Made by a program: the position numbers and the translations under genes
NCBI GenBank assembly: GCA_965228425.1
Contig: OZ245815.1
Location: 3,720,001 to 3,784,000, forward strand
Reading direction: 5' to 3'
DNA: 64,000 nucleotides
Source of the DNA: JAJFJD01 sp965228425
GTDB taxonomy: Bacteria; Pseudomonadota; Alphaproteobacteria; UBA8366
Notes under the pieces: model-generated
The model's database searches: none
Told to the model about the DNA's origin: nothing
Seen by the model: the letters and a program-made list of their open reading frames with translations, nothing else
In this document: one piece after another, positions 7,976 to 16,772 of the stretch
Layout of the letters: the number at the start of each line of letters is the position of its first letter
Position numbering within the stretch: the first letter of the stretch is position 1

Positions 7976-8776
7976 CTATTTTCCCTTGAACACCGCCTTG
8001 CGCTTCTCGACGAAGGCGGTCACGCCTTCCACGTGATCCTCGGACATCATGCACTCGGCGAGGCTGCGGGTTTCCAGCGCCATCTGCTGCTCGATCGTGT
8101 TGTTCATGGACGCGTTGAGCAGGGCCTTGGTGTTGCCGAGCGCCTTGGTCGCCGAACTGGCGAGCCGCTTGGCGATCTTCTCGGTCTCCTCGGCGAGTTT
8201 CTCCGGCGGCACGACCCAGTTCACCAGGCCGATCTCCTGCGCCGTGTCGGCGTCGAACAGATCGCTGAGGAACGCGAGTTCAAACGCTTTCTTCATCCCC
8301 ATCATGCGCGGCAGGAAGAAGGACGAGCCGCCGTCCGGGCTGACGCCGATCTTGGAGAAGGCGAAGGTGAACTTGGTGCCCTCCGCCGCGATCGCCAGAT
8401 CGCAAGCGCCGACCAGCGACAACCCACCGCCCGCGCAAGCGCCGTGCACACTGGCGAGCACCGGCTTCGGCATCCGCCGCAGCGTCTGGATGCGGTAGTC
8501 GGTGACATGCATCGAGTGCAGCCGCTGCTTGTAGCGTTCCTCCGCTGTCATACTCTGCGTCGCCTCGTACATCGCCTTCACATCGCCGCCCGCGAGGAAG
8601 CTCTTGCCCGCCCCGCGCAGCACCAGGCAGCGCACCGCGTCGTCCTGTTCCAGATCGGCTAGGATGCCGACGAAGGCCTCACGCATCTCCAGGTCCAGCG
8701 CGTTGCGCGCTTCCGGCCGGTTGAAGGTAATCCAAGCGATGTTATCGCTGATGTCGACGAGGATCTTGTCGGTCAT
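7976..8776 (-). CDS. Enoyl-CoA hydratase/isomerase, PaaG-like
   Basis: A 266-residue crotonase-family protein. FLAGGDVK (60-67) and HGACAGGG (111-118) provide the oxyanion hole. SKIGVSPDGG (141-150) places an Asp where PaaG-type 1,2-epoxyphenylacetyl-CoA isomerases and delta3,delta2-enoyl-CoA isomerases carry their single catalytic acid, so isomerase chemistry is more likely than hydration. I chose the ATG at 8776 because the frame upstream reads through the intergenic hairpin and shows no conserved protein. It lies downstream of the dienelactone hydrolase gene in the same direction, 101 bp apart. Confidence 0.9.
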   Translation of the reverse strand: MTDKILVDISDNIAWITFNRPEARNALDLEMREAFVGILADLEQDDAVRCLVLRGAGKSFLAGGDVKAMYEATQSMTAEERYKQRLHSMHVTDYRIQTLRRMPKPVLASVHGACAGGGLSLVGACDLAIAAEGTKFTFAFSKIGVSPDGGSSFFLPRMMGMKKAFELAFLSDLFDADTAQEIGLVNWVVPPEKLAEETEKIAKRLASSATKALGNTKALLNASMNNTIEQQMALETRSLAECMMSEDHVEGVTAFVEKRKAVFKGK

Positions 8777-8816
8777 GCCGAACCTCACTTTCAAATTCGT
8801 ATCGTTCTCAAAGTTA

Positions 8817-8849
8817 CGGCGGCCACGCCTTGGCTTCACGCGGCCGCCG
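8817..8849 (-). terminator. Intercistronic hairpin between dienelactone hydrolase and enoyl-CoA isomerase genes
   Basis: CGGCGGCC (8817-8824) pairs with GGCCGCCG (8842-8849), a perfect 8-bp stem 28 bp beyond the dienelactone hydrolase stop codon on the minus strand. Only a weak T-rich stretch follows (TAACTTTGAG), so it may terminate partially or stabilise the upstream message. Confidence 0.4.
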
Positions 8850-8877
8850 AACACGATCTTGGGAACCGTCTTAGTCG

Positions 8878-9546
8878 TTATCCGACATACTGCGCGAACA
8901 TTTCCATGGTGCGCTTGTGGGACAGCTCCGCGCTTTCCTTGTGATAGGACTCGCGGTCGTCGCACATAAATCCATGCCCGGCAGGATAGACGAAGGACGC
9001 CACATCGGGGTGCTGCGCCTCGACCGCCCGCACCTTCTCCATCGGAATCGACGCATCGGTCTCGCCCCAATGGAATTCGAGCGGGCATTTCGGCGTCTCG
9101 GTCATGAAGTCGGGCACCCGCCCGCCATAGTAGCTCGACGCGCAAGCCAATCCGTCGACCCGGCAGGCGGACAGGAAGGTGACGCTGCCGCCCCAGCACC
9201 AGCCGGTGATGCCGACCTTGCCGGCCTCCGCCAAGAGCGCCCGGGTGGCGTCGATATCCTTCATGACGTCATCGAAATTCGAGGCCTGCATCGCGCCGAT
9301 GCCCTTGTCGCGATCCTCGCCGGTGTAGCCGACTTCGATGCCGCGCTCGACCCGGTCGTAGAGCGCCGGGGCAATCGCCAGATAGCCTGCGGCTGCATAG
9401 GTATCGGCCATCTGCCGGATATGCGGGTTGACGCCGAAAGCCTCTTGCACGACCAGGATTCCGCCCTTCGGCGTGCCGTCGGGATCGGCCCGGTAGGCGG
9501 CGAATGTGTGGCCGTCCGACGCCGTGATTTCGATATCGCTTCCCAT
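8878..9546 (-). CDS. Dienelactone hydrolase family protein
   Basis: A 222-residue dienelactone-hydrolase-type alpha/beta hydrolase. The full catalytic set is visible: Cys117 in GWCWGG (family nucleophile motif GxCxGG), Asp164 in GETD, His191 in AGHGF, and Glu35 in VVQEAFG, which keeps the thiol protonated in the resting state of the family. Such enzymes open lactone rings in chloroaromatic and other ring-cleavage pathways or act as general carboxymethylenebutenolidases. The gene is divergent from the tandem dioxygenase pair, with 268 bp between them. The 5' end ATG at 9546 follows GGGAGTATTAG, an acceptable ribosome binding site. Confidence 0.92.
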   Translation of the reverse strand: MGSDIEITASDGHTFAAYRADPDGTPKGGILVVQEAFGVNPHIRQMADTYAAAGYLAIAPALYDRVERGIEVGYTGEDRDKGIGAMQASNFDDVMKDIDATRALLAEAGKVGITGWCWGGSVTFLSACRVDGLACASSYYGGRVPDFMTETPKCPLEFHWGETDASIPMEKVRAVEAQHPDVASFVYPAGHGFMCDDRESYHKESAELSHKRTMEMFAQYVG

Positions 9547-9729
9547 CTAATACTCCCTCATTCAGTTGTGGCGGCCGGATTGCGCCGCTTGGTGTTGGTT
9601 TAGACTGTACCGCAAACGCCCCATCCCCTGTCCAGCGCCAGGACCCGGAACCTGTATTCCGAAGAGGTCTTTGCAGTTTGCCGTCCCAATTTGCTATATT
9701 GATCCGGACAAATTCGTGAAATCGTGGAC

Positions 9730-9795
9730 GTCGCCTCCCGACCCGCCGAGATCAGGCTCTCCCTGATGCGCGGGCCGCCTTCCTCTAAAGGCGAC
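9730..9795 (+). promoter_or_regulatory. Structured 5' leader before the TauD pair, with mutually exclusive stems
   Basis: Outer stem GTCGCC (9730-9735)/GGCGAC (9790-9795) encloses a composite hairpin, CCCGC (9742-9746)/GCGGG (9770-9774) and ATCAGG (9751-9756)/CCTGAT (9762-9767). An alternative hairpin CGCCTT (9776-9781)/AAGGCG (9788-9793) uses the 3' half of the outer stem, so both cannot form. The element ends 5 nt before the Shine-Dalgarno AAAGAGG (9801-9807). I do not recognise a known riboswitch class; the pairing is read by eye. Confidence 0.4.
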
Positions 9796-9814
9796 ACGGC
9801 AAAGAGGACACAGC

Positions 9815-10699
9815 ATGTCGGAAGCACGGCAAACGGCCCCCGAAGCCCAACCCTTCGAGAAAATCCAGGTCAATCCCATCGCGGGCGCGATGGGCGCCGA
9901 AATCGGCGGCGTCGACCTGTCCCAGCCCTTGGACGACGCGACCTTCGCCGAGATTCACCGGGCCTGGCTCGAGAATAACGTGATCTTCTTCCGCGATCAG
10001 GATCTGACGCCGCAGCAATACCTGCGCTTCGCCAAGATGTGGGGCGGCATCCATCTGCATCCCTACATGAAAGGAATGGAAGAGTTTCCAGAGATCTTCG
10101 AAATCATCAAGAAGGAAGGCGACGTTCAGAACTTCGGCAACCGGTGGCATACCGACCAGATGTTCTGTCCGGAACCGGCCAAGGCCACGATGTTGTATGC
10201 CAAGGAGGTTCCCGAAGCCGGCGGTGACACGCAATACAGCAACCTTTATCTCGCCTATGAGAGCCTGTCGGATGGCATGAAGGAAATGCTGTCCAAGATG
10301 CGCACCTACAACATGGGCGACAAGCGGTACGGCGGGCGGTCCCGGACCGAGCGCTATCAGGACGGCAGCAGCATGGGCGACAAGGTCGCACCGCCGAACA
10401 AGGACATCAATTCCGATCACCCGCTGATCCGCACGCATCCCGAGACGGGCCGCAAGGCGCTCTATATCGGATCGCATACCGCAAAATTCGTCGGCCTGAC
10501 CGACGAGGAAAGCGCGCCGCTGCTCGAATACCTAATGAACCACGCGCGGCGGCCCGAATTCACCTGCCGCTTCAACTGGAAGCCCGGCTCGATCGCCTTG
10601 TGGGACAACCGCTGCTGCCAGCATTACGCGGTCAACGACTACCACGGTCAGCGGCGGCGGATGCACCGCATCACCATCCAAGGCGACAAACCCTTCTAG
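9815..10699 (+). CDS. TauD/TfdA-family 2-oxoglutarate-dependent dioxygenase (first of a tandem pair)
   Basis: A 294-residue non-heme Fe(II)/2-oxoglutarate dioxygenase. The iron ligands are visible: His112 and Asp114 in WHTDQMF and distal His270 in CCQHYAVNDY, followed by the Arg-rich segment RRRMHRI that binds 2-oxoglutarate. The N-terminus AGAMGAEIGGVDLSQPL is typical of the TauD/TfdA branch, which hydroxylates taurine, alkyl sulfonates, aryloxyacetates or related acids. AAAGAGGACACAGC precedes the ATG. It is followed after 14 bp by a close paralogue, pointing to tandem duplication. A structured leader lies upstream. Confidence 0.92.
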   Translation: MSEARQTAPEAQPFEKIQVNPIAGAMGAEIGGVDLSQPLDDATFAEIHRAWLENNVIFFRDQDLTPQQYLRFAKMWGGIHLHPYMKGMEEFPEIFEIIKKEGDVQNFGNRWHTDQMFCPEPAKATMLYAKEVPEAGGDTQYSNLYLAYESLSDGMKEMLSKMRTYNMGDKRYGGRSRTERYQDGSSMGDKVAPPNKDINSDHPLIRTHPETGRKALYIGSHTAKFVGLTDEESAPLLEYLMNHARRPEFTCRFNWKPGSIALWDNRCCQHYAVNDYHGQRRRMHRITIQGDKPF

Positions 10700-10713
10700 C
10701 GGGAGAATTTGCA

Positions 10714-11610
10714 ATGCCGGATAGCGCAGCACTCGAGGCCACGTCTCAGGACTACCGCACGATCGGGGTCGAACGGCTCGCAGGCGCCCTTGGCGCGGAA
10801 ATCACGGGCGTCAATCTCGCCGAGCCCTTGAGCGACGAGACCTTCGAGGAACTCCACCGGGCGTTTCTTGAGAACCAGGTAATCTATTTCCGGGACCAGG
10901 ACCTGACGCCCGAGCAATACATCGCCTTCGCGGCGCGCTGGGGCGACATCCATCTGCATCCGTTCAACAAGCCGATGGACGGCTTTCCGGAAATCATCGA
11001 GATGACCAAGCGCGAGACCGACACCTTCGCGCATGGCGCCCGCTGGCATTCGGACCAGATGTATACCCCGCAGCCTGCCATGGCGACGATGCTATACGGC
11101 CGTGAAATCCCGACGGCCGGCGGCGACACGATGTTCTCGAACCTGTATCTTGGCTACGAGACCTTGTCGGATGGCATGAAGGAGATGCTCGGCACGCTCA
11201 AGGCGGTCAACAACGGCGACAGCAAGAAACACCCGACCGGCACGACGCGCGCCGAACGCGCAGCCGCCGGCACCGGCCAAATCCCGCAGAAAGACCCGAG
11301 CGAGATCAACATCCAGACGATCACAAGCCATCCGATCGTCCGCACCCACCCGGAGACCGGCCGCAAAGCCATTTATGTCGGCACGCACACGGAACGCTTC
11401 GACGGCATGACAGACGACGAGAGCGATCCGATCATCAAATTCCTGATGGAGCACACGCACCGGCCCGAATTCACCTGCCGCGTGCGCTGGGATGTCGGCA
11501 CGCTGGTGTTCTGGGACAACCGCTGTTGCCAGCATTGCGCCATCAACGACTACAACGGCCAACGCCGCCGGGTTCAGAAGATCACGATTTCCGGCGACAC
11601 GCCCTTTTAG
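10714..11610 (+). CDS. TauD/TfdA-family 2-oxoglutarate-dependent dioxygenase (second of a tandem pair)
   Basis: A 298-residue paralogue of the preceding gene, with strong similarity over its whole length. His112 and Asp114 (WHSDQMY) and the distal His in CCQHCAINDY form the iron site, with RRRVQKI after it. Differences cluster in the middle, around residues 165-205, where one copy has KRYGGRSRTER and the other KKHPTGTTRAE; this loop region helps shape the substrate pocket in TauD, so the two may differ in substrate. I chose the ATG at 10714, after GGGAGAATTTGCA; an earlier in-frame start would lie within the upstream gene. It is co-transcribed with the first copy. Confidence 0.92.
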   Translation: MPDSAALEATSQDYRTIGVERLAGALGAEITGVNLAEPLSDETFEELHRAFLENQVIYFRDQDLTPEQYIAFAARWGDIHLHPFNKPMDGFPEIIEMTKRETDTFAHGARWHSDQMYTPQPAMATMLYGREIPTAGGDTMFSNLYLGYETLSDGMKEMLGTLKAVNNGDSKKHPTGTTRAERAAAGTGQIPQKDPSEINIQTITSHPIVRTHPETGRKAIYVGTHTERFDGMTDDESDPIIKFLMEHTHRPEFTCRVRWDVGTLVFWDNRCCQHCAINDYNGQRRRVQKITISGDTPF

Positions 11611-11640
11611 GCGGCCGGCCCGATTACCCGGCACCGCCGG

Positions 11641-12312
11641 TCAATCGTCTTTCGGATCGAGAATGTTGTCGACCATGCGCTGGAACGCCGGATCGTCCGG
11701 GTCGACCTTCCAGTTCTGCACGACCGCCTTGGGATGCAGCTTCGCATTGAGACAGGCGAGATGAGCGAACCAGGACTGGTCGAGCCGGTTGATCGGGTCG
11801 TCATCGACGCTTGCGATAGACAGGATCACCGCTTCGTCGCTGCCGATCGTTTCCTGGCAGAAGGGGCATATCGCGTTGATCTCGTCGTTCTTGGACTTCT
11901 TTTTTGGTGACGCCTTTCCGACGGACCCGTTGAGACGTTCAATCAAATCGGTGACCGAACGGTTCCAGGCCTCGACCTCGTCGGACTCCGCCCACAAGTC
12001 GACCAACTCGGAATCCATCAGAACGCGGGAAACGCTTTCCTGCGCCAGCATGACCAGCGCAGGCGCCGGTGCGCCAAGTGGATCCAGACGTTTCGTCAAC
12101 TCTTCGGGGCAATCGTCGGATGCCCGCCCCATCATCGCCGCGACGATTTCCGCCGCCGCCATGGCTTCCGACGCGACGGTGGCATCGACGCTGGCCTCCT
12201 CGGACTCCGCCGCCGACCGCAGGATGCGATCCAGATCGTCCGGCCCCTGAACTTCGGCGATCAGGTCCATCGCATCGTCATTCTCGAAATGACCGGTTCC
12301 CCAGGCGCCCAT
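11641..12312 (-). CDS. DUF4259 family protein with C-terminal Cys/His cluster
   Basis: A 223-residue acidic protein. The N-terminus MGAWGTGHFENDDAMD is the hallmark of DUF4259, a family of unknown function common in bacteria. The N-terminal domain runs to about 140 and is followed by a lysine-rich linker (PKKKSK). The C-terminal part has CPFC, then HLACLNAKLHP, a Cys/His arrangement that could bind zinc; this tail is not usual for the family as I know it. Upstream AAGGAGAA gives a strong ribosome binding site. It faces the dioxygenase pair convergently, 30 bp apart, with an imperfect GC hairpin between. No function can be assigned. Confidence 0.8.
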   Translation of the reverse strand: MGAWGTGHFENDDAMDLIAEVQGPDDLDRILRSAAESEEASVDATVASEAMAAAEIVAAMMGRASDDCPEELTKRLDPLGAPAPALVMLAQESVSRVLMDSELVDLWAESDEVEAWNRSVTDLIERLNGSVGKASPKKKSKNDEINAICPFCQETIGSDEAVILSIASVDDDPINRLDQSWFAHLACLNAKLHPKAVVQNWKVDPDDPAFQRMVDNILDPKDD

Positions 12313-12407
12313 GGCAGTTCTCCTTCGGACAGGATGGCCGAAATGCGGCCACCGCGGGACTCTCTAGGGTGACGGTGAACAAATCGTTAGCCGCACTGCA
12401 CCCGCAG

Positions 12408-13247
12408 TTAGGTTACCAGCATCTCCAGCAACAGTGCGTTGAACGCGTCGGCCGCCTCGTACTGCATCCAATGGCCCGCACCCTCGAGCACGCGCAGATC
12501 GGCGTCCGGATGATATCGCCGGACGAGGTCGATGCGCTCCTGCACCGAATCACCGGCGAAGGCGTCGCGGGTCGACCAGATACCTTTTACCGGGGCCTGG
12601 ATTTGCGGCAAGGCGCGGCCGAGGCCGTCCCAAACGTCCGCTTCCGGCCAAGCGGTCATGCGGAAGCGGACCTGCTTTGTGTTGGTGCGCTGGATATGCA
12701 CCGCGAGGTCGTCGACCGCGTCCGGGTCTGCGATCATCAGGCCCGCCAGGTTGGCCCGGTGAACCTCATACACCTCCTCCGGCGACATGCTGGGCCGCAG
12801 CTTGGCGAGGTCGGGCCGGGGTGCATCCTCGATGCCGAGCCCGCCGGGCGCCACGAGCGTCACCGTCGCGACCTTGTCCGGGCGCTGTGCCCCCGCTTCG
12901 CCGGCGAGCCGGCCGCCGTAGGAGAACCCGACCAGATGTGCCCGTTCTCCCTTCGGTACGATCTGCGCGAGACCGTCGGCGACGACGCGTCCGTAGTCCG
13001 GTGCCGTGCTCGGCACCGGCGGCCGCGCGGACGCCCCGAATCCCGGCGCGTCGGCGGCCAGCACCGTGTAATGCTGCGCCAGCGCCTCGATGTTGCGGGT
13101 CCAGTGCAGCCAGGTGCCGAAATTGCCGTGGAACAACGCGAGCGGCGGCCCGTCGCCCCAGCAATGCCACACCATCTCGCCATCGCCACAAGGCGTGCCG
13201 ATCCGCCGCGCCGTCGCCTCGAGGCGCGTTATCGCTTCGAACGGCAC
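12408..13247 (-). CDS. Alpha/beta-fold hydrolase (MhpC-like)
   Basis: A 279-residue alpha/beta hydrolase. FHGNFGTWLHW (about 39-49) gives the HGNF oxyanion loop, Ser109 sits in the nucleophile elbow GFSYGG (107-112), and GAGHWMQ near the C-terminus carries the catalytic His. The best-known relatives are meta-cleavage product C-C hydrolases and related esterases. The gene lies 5 bp downstream of a CoA-transferase gene in the same direction and is almost certainly co-transcribed with it, so its substrate may be an ester or thioester made from the same acid. Confidence 0.88.
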   Translation of the reverse strand: MPFEAITRLEATARRIGTPCGDGEMVWHCWGDGPPLALFHGNFGTWLHWTRNIEALAQHYTVLAADAPGFGASARPPVPSTAPDYGRVVADGLAQIVPKGERAHLVGFSYGGRLAGEAGAQRPDKVATVTLVAPGGLGIEDAPRPDLAKLRPSMSPEEVYEVHRANLAGLMIADPDAVDDLAVHIQRTNTKQVRFRMTAWPEADVWDGLGRALPQIQAPVKGIWSTRDAFAGDSVQERIDLVRRYHPDADLRVLEGAGHWMQYEAADAFNALLLEMLVT

Positions 13248-13252
13248 GAGGC

Positions 13253-14452
13253 TTAGATCGCGCCCGCGTCGCGCAGCTTGGCGATTTCGTCGGCGCTCAG
13301 CCCCATCTCGCCGAGGATCACGTCGCTATGTTCGCCGGCGTCCGGCGTGGGATAGCGAAGCGTCTGCGGCTGCGGCGTCGCGGTCAGATTGACCGGCTGG
13401 CGTACCACGTCGAGCTTGCCGAGCCGCGGATGTTCGACCTGCTTGACCACGCCCAGATGCTTGACCTGCGGATCCTCGAAGGTCTCGTTGATGCTGTAGA
13501 CCGGCCCGCAGGGCACACCGGCGTCGTTCAGCACCTCGATCCAGTGTTCCGCGGGCTGCTGCTTAAGGATCGCACTCACAGCGTCGTTCAAGGCCGCACG
13601 GTTGTCCGACCGGCTTTCTACGCTGCTGAAATTTGGGTCCTCCAGCAACTTCTCCGCATTCGCCACCTTGCAGAAACGTTCGAACATCGTGCCCGACGCG
13701 GCGATGTTGATCAGGCCGGTCGCCGTCTCGAAGCACCCCATCGGCACATTGGTGGGATGGTCGTTGCCCGCCTGCGGCGGGATATCGCCCTTCTGCAGCC
13801 AGCGTGTGGCCTGGAAGTCGAGCATGAAGGTCATCGCCTCCAGCAGCGAGGTATGAACCCATTGCCCCTTGCCGGTCTTTTCCCGGTCGAGCAGTGCGAT
13901 CAGGATGCCCTGGGCCAGAAACATGCCGGCGCAAAGATCGGTGATCGGAATGCCGACGCGGACCGGGCCCTGCCCCGGTAGGCCGGTGATCGACATCAAG
14001 CCGCCCAAGCCCTGCGCGATCTGATCGACGCCCGGGCGCTTGCCATAGGGACCGTCCTGCCCAAATCCGGCGATGCTGCCGTAAACGATGCGGTCGTTCA
14101 CCTTGGCGATTGAGTCATAGTCGATGCCGAGGCGATGCTTTACCTCGGACCGGAAATTCTCGGTGATCACGTCCGCCTTCGCCGCGAGCTTCATGAACAG
14201 CGCGTGACCGTCGGGGTTCTTGAGGTCGATGGTCAGGCTGCGCTTGTTGCGGTGCAGGTTTTGGAAGTCCGGCCCGTCGCGCTGCCCGGTCAGGGCGGAT
14301 CGGTTCTTGCCCGAGGTTGCCGGCGGCTCGACATAGATGACATTCGCGCCCCAGTCGGCGAGCACGCGCGCCGAGGTCGGCCCGGCCCGCGCCTGTGTGA
14401 GATCGAGTACGGTATAGCCTTCCAGCGGCAATCTAGTCTCGGACACGGTCAA
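13253..14452 (-). CDS. CaiB/BaiF-family CoA-transferase (class III)
   Basis: A 399-residue family III CoA-transferase. It begins with LPLEGYTVLDLTQARAGPTS and has Asp172 in PITDLCAG at the catalytic Asp position; GFGQDGPYGKRPG (130-142) is a conserved family segment. The sequence is clearly diverged from the CoA-transferases at 4381 and 18156, so the three are unlikely to be recent copies. The start at 14452 follows GGAGGATTTGACC. It is the first gene of a two-gene unit with the alpha/beta hydrolase. The donor and acceptor acids are not deducible. Confidence 0.92.
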   Translation of the reverse strand: MTVSETRLPLEGYTVLDLTQARAGPTSARVLADWGANVIYVEPPATSGKNRSALTGQRDGPDFQNLHRNKRSLTIDLKNPDGHALFMKLAAKADVITENFRSEVKHRLGIDYDSIAKVNDRIVYGSIAGFGQDGPYGKRPGVDQIAQGLGGLMSITGLPGQGPVRVGIPITDLCAGMFLAQGILIALLDREKTGKGQWVHTSLLEAMTFMLDFQATRWLQKGDIPPQAGNDHPTNVPMGCFETATGLINIAASGTMFERFCKVANAEKLLEDPNFSSVESRSDNRAALNDAVSAILKQQPAEHWIEVLNDAGVPCGPVYSINETFEDPQVKHLGVVKQVEHPRLGKLDVVRQPVNLTATPQPQTLRYPTPDAGEHSDVILGEMGLSADEIAKLRDAGAI

Positions 14453-14646
14453 ATCCTCCGTCGTAATGCTGCCATCCCCACCGCGGCGATGCGGTTCCCG
14501 GCCCGGCGCAGCCGAGCCCGATGGTGTCTAGAGATGCGATCAGGTCGTTTCGGGCCAAGGACCGGCCCTGGCGGACGCGTTCAGCCCAGGCCCGGAAGAT
14601 ACTCGATTTTCGCCGAAATATCGAATCAGTCCCGGGTTTCCGGCGG

Positions 14647-15714
14647 CTAGGCCACGTCCAACGGCGCGCTCAGCGTGACGCCCGGCATATGCATGCCCTG
14701 GGGACGGCCGTCGTCGTCGGCCGAGCCGAACCGCTCATAGTAGGACGGCGGCAACGGCCAGCCGTTCGGCAGGTTGAGCCAGAGCCGCAGCAGATGCCGG
14801 CGCTGATCCGGGTCGGGCCAATCCTCGAAATCGGTGCGTGAGTGGAAGGTGATCAGATTGTTAATCCATTGGATATCGCCGGCCTGGAAATCCATATCCA
14901 GCCGCAGTGCGTCGCTCTCGGCCAGTTCTTCGAGCAGGTCCATCGCTTCGGCCAGTTCCGGCGTCACGTCGGGCACGCCGTCATGCCGGGGCGCGGATTC
15001 CACGAAGCGCCGGACGAAGGTTACGGTCATGTATCCCGCGTGGTAGCAGAAGACCGGCGCTGCGTAGGTCGGCGCCTTGCCCTCGATATACTCGCCCCGC
15101 CGGTCGCGATGGATCGGCTCGGCCAGCAGCCGCAACAAGTCCGGGCGCTGTTCCAGCATCGCGTTATGCATCGCCATTGCGCTCGTGACGCTGCTTTGCC
15201 CGCCCGCCTTGGCCGGCTGCAGACACATCAGCCCGACCAGATCCGCGCCCAGGTCGGTGTGGAACGGCAGCCGCGCCCGCGACTGGTAGCCGGCGCGCGC
15301 GTTCATCGCATTAAAGTCGCCACCGATATCCTTCACATGCCCCAACAAATGCCCGTCGGGATTTTGCGACACCGCATTGCCGAGATGCGTCCCCAGCCCC
15401 CAATAGGCGATCGCCGATTGCTCCCGCGACCACCGGTCCACCGGCAGCCCGCGCATCAGGTTGATGCCGGACCCATCGACCAAATCGTGCCGTATCCGCG
15501 CCATCACCGGCCCCAGCGTGGGCAGCGGAAAGTCCGCCTGCCCGATCTCCATGATCCCGAGGCCGCGCGCCTGCACGGCATCGATGGCTGCATCGATTTC
15601 CGCGATCTCGTCGCCGGACAGCACGTGAATCCAGTCGTCCCGCTGCGTCATCTCGGGCCCGGTCCAGACGAAGGGGCCGGATATCGGCTGGTAGGGGGTG
15701 ATCGGTCCGGTCAT
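14647..15714 (-). CDS. TauD/TfdA-like dioxygenase
   Basis: A 355-residue protein of the TauD/TfdA superfamily, more distant from the tandem pair at 9.8-11.6 kb. His152 and Asp154 in FHTDLGAD are the first two iron ligands, and ITFHSRTDF near 290 supplies the distal His, followed by RRHLLRLWLN with candidate 2-oxoglutarate arginines. The longer N-terminus and the GLGTHLGNAVSQN segment resemble the gamma-butyrobetaine-dioxygenase-like and AsqJ-like members annotated as TauD-like. I chose the ATG at 15714; the frame continues upstream for 19 more codons without recognisable content. It stands alone, 194 bp from the CoA-transferase start. Confidence 0.87.
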   Translation of the reverse strand: MTGPITPYQPISGPFVWTGPEMTQRDDWIHVLSGDEIAEIDAAIDAVQARGLGIMEIGQADFPLPTLGPVMARIRHDLVDGSGINLMRGLPVDRWSREQSAIAYWGLGTHLGNAVSQNPDGHLLGHVKDIGGDFNAMNARAGYQSRARLPFHTDLGADLVGLMCLQPAKAGGQSSVTSAMAMHNAMLEQRPDLLRLLAEPIHRDRRGEYIEGKAPTYAAPVFCYHAGYMTVTFVRRFVESAPRHDGVPDVTPELAEAMDLLEELAESDALRLDMDFQAGDIQWINNLITFHSRTDFEDWPDPDQRRHLLRLWLNLPNGWPLPPSYYERFGSADDDGRPQGMHMPGVTLSAPLDVA

Positions 15715-15856
15715 ACGACCCTCATCCGTGTTTTCGGGACGCGTTACCCGTGCGGCTCGCACGCACGGCAAAGCACGGCACGGCCGGGAAAATTCCCCGG
15801 CACCGGATCAGTGTAGACGTGCATTGCAGGATGTGGCCAGCGGCGACTCTCGCCCG

Positions 15857-16555
15857 CTAGGCGTCGAAGGCGGCCCGCACCGCGAGACTCAGCCCGCCGA
15901 CTTTGGCCGACGTCTGTTTCAAGACCGACCGGACCTTATCGACCAGGTCCTGAAGCCCCTTGTCGAGCACTTCCTTCCAGACGCTCTCGGTGGCCGCGAC
16001 GCTGCCGACCTTGGCGTATCCGCGGACATTCCGCGTATCGTCGGCGATCGGCCAGTCGCCTTGCAGTGCAACCTTCGACTCGAACTCCAGGCTGATTTCC
16101 CAAAACCCGGGCGTCGCCCAGGCCCAGAACTGTTCGATTTCAGCCGTCAGCGCCGGCGCATCCGCATAGCCGGCATCGCCTTTCGACAGCACACGATATC
16201 CTGCCTCGTTCAGCGCCTTGGTAAGCGCTTCTTCCGTCAGCGACACGACGCTTCGATCCTCCGGCAACAGGATATCGCCGAGAGCCATACCGTATGTATT
16301 CCGCTTGCGAGCGATGGCGCGGCTGGTGATCGCCGTATCATGGATTTCGCCGTCCTTCAGCGACGGCATCGACGGCTGCGGCGGCTTCTTCTGAAAGACC
16401 CGCTTATCGACGACGCTCACGATCTTCACCGGCGTCCCGACGGCCGGGCTCGAGGAAGGCGGGACACGCACATCGACAACCCCACGGCCGACGGCGCAAC
16501 CGCTCAAGAAGACACCCGCACAAAAGGCAGCCATACAAAGTCGAAGCATTTTCAC
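15857..16555 (-). CDS. Predicted lipoprotein, function unknown
   Basis: A 232-residue envelope lipoprotein. The signal peptide (1-19) ends in the lipobox LSGC with Cys20. The mature part has a short beta-rich stretch (VVDVRVPPSSSP, VKIVSVVDKRVF) followed by a conserved-looking block DILLPEDRSVVSLTEEALTKALNEAGYRV, which resembles uncharacterised YajG-like lipoproteins. Such proteins sit in the inner leaflet of the outer membrane or the periplasm. I cannot assign a function. It is monocistronic, with 142 bp to the dioxygenase downstream and 217 bp to the SnoaL-like gene upstream. Confidence 0.85.
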   Translation of the reverse strand: MKMLRLCMAAFCAGVFLSGCAVGRGVVDVRVPPSSSPAVGTPVKIVSVVDKRVFQKKPPQPSMPSLKDGEIHDTAITSRAIARKRNTYGMALGDILLPEDRSVVSLTEEALTKALNEAGYRVLSKGDAGYADAPALTAEIEQFWAWATPGFWEISLEFESKVALQGDWPIADDTRNVRGYAKVGSVAATESVWKEVLDKGLQDLVDKVRSVLKQTSAKVGGLSLAVRAAFDA

Positions 16556-16772
16556 GACCTTCCTATCGCAAACGGTTCCAAAAGAGTCCAGGTAATTTGA
16601 GGTTGAATCTTTAAGATAGCCTTACCGGTTGCGCAAGAGGCTGCGCCAACGGCCCAATTTCGGGCAATAGCGGTCATATCGGCAGAATGCCAGACGAATA
16701 AGTGGCTTGATGAGCAACCAGAAAGTGAAACACGCCGGGCGACGTTGGCGAACCGCATCTCATAACATGATT

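Noticed and set aside
12069..13256. A 395-codon open frame on the plus strand
   Set aside because: It lies antisense to the alpha/beta hydrolase and the DUF4259 gene, has a composition rich in Arg and Pro and no recognisable domain; it is a GC-rich shadow frame.
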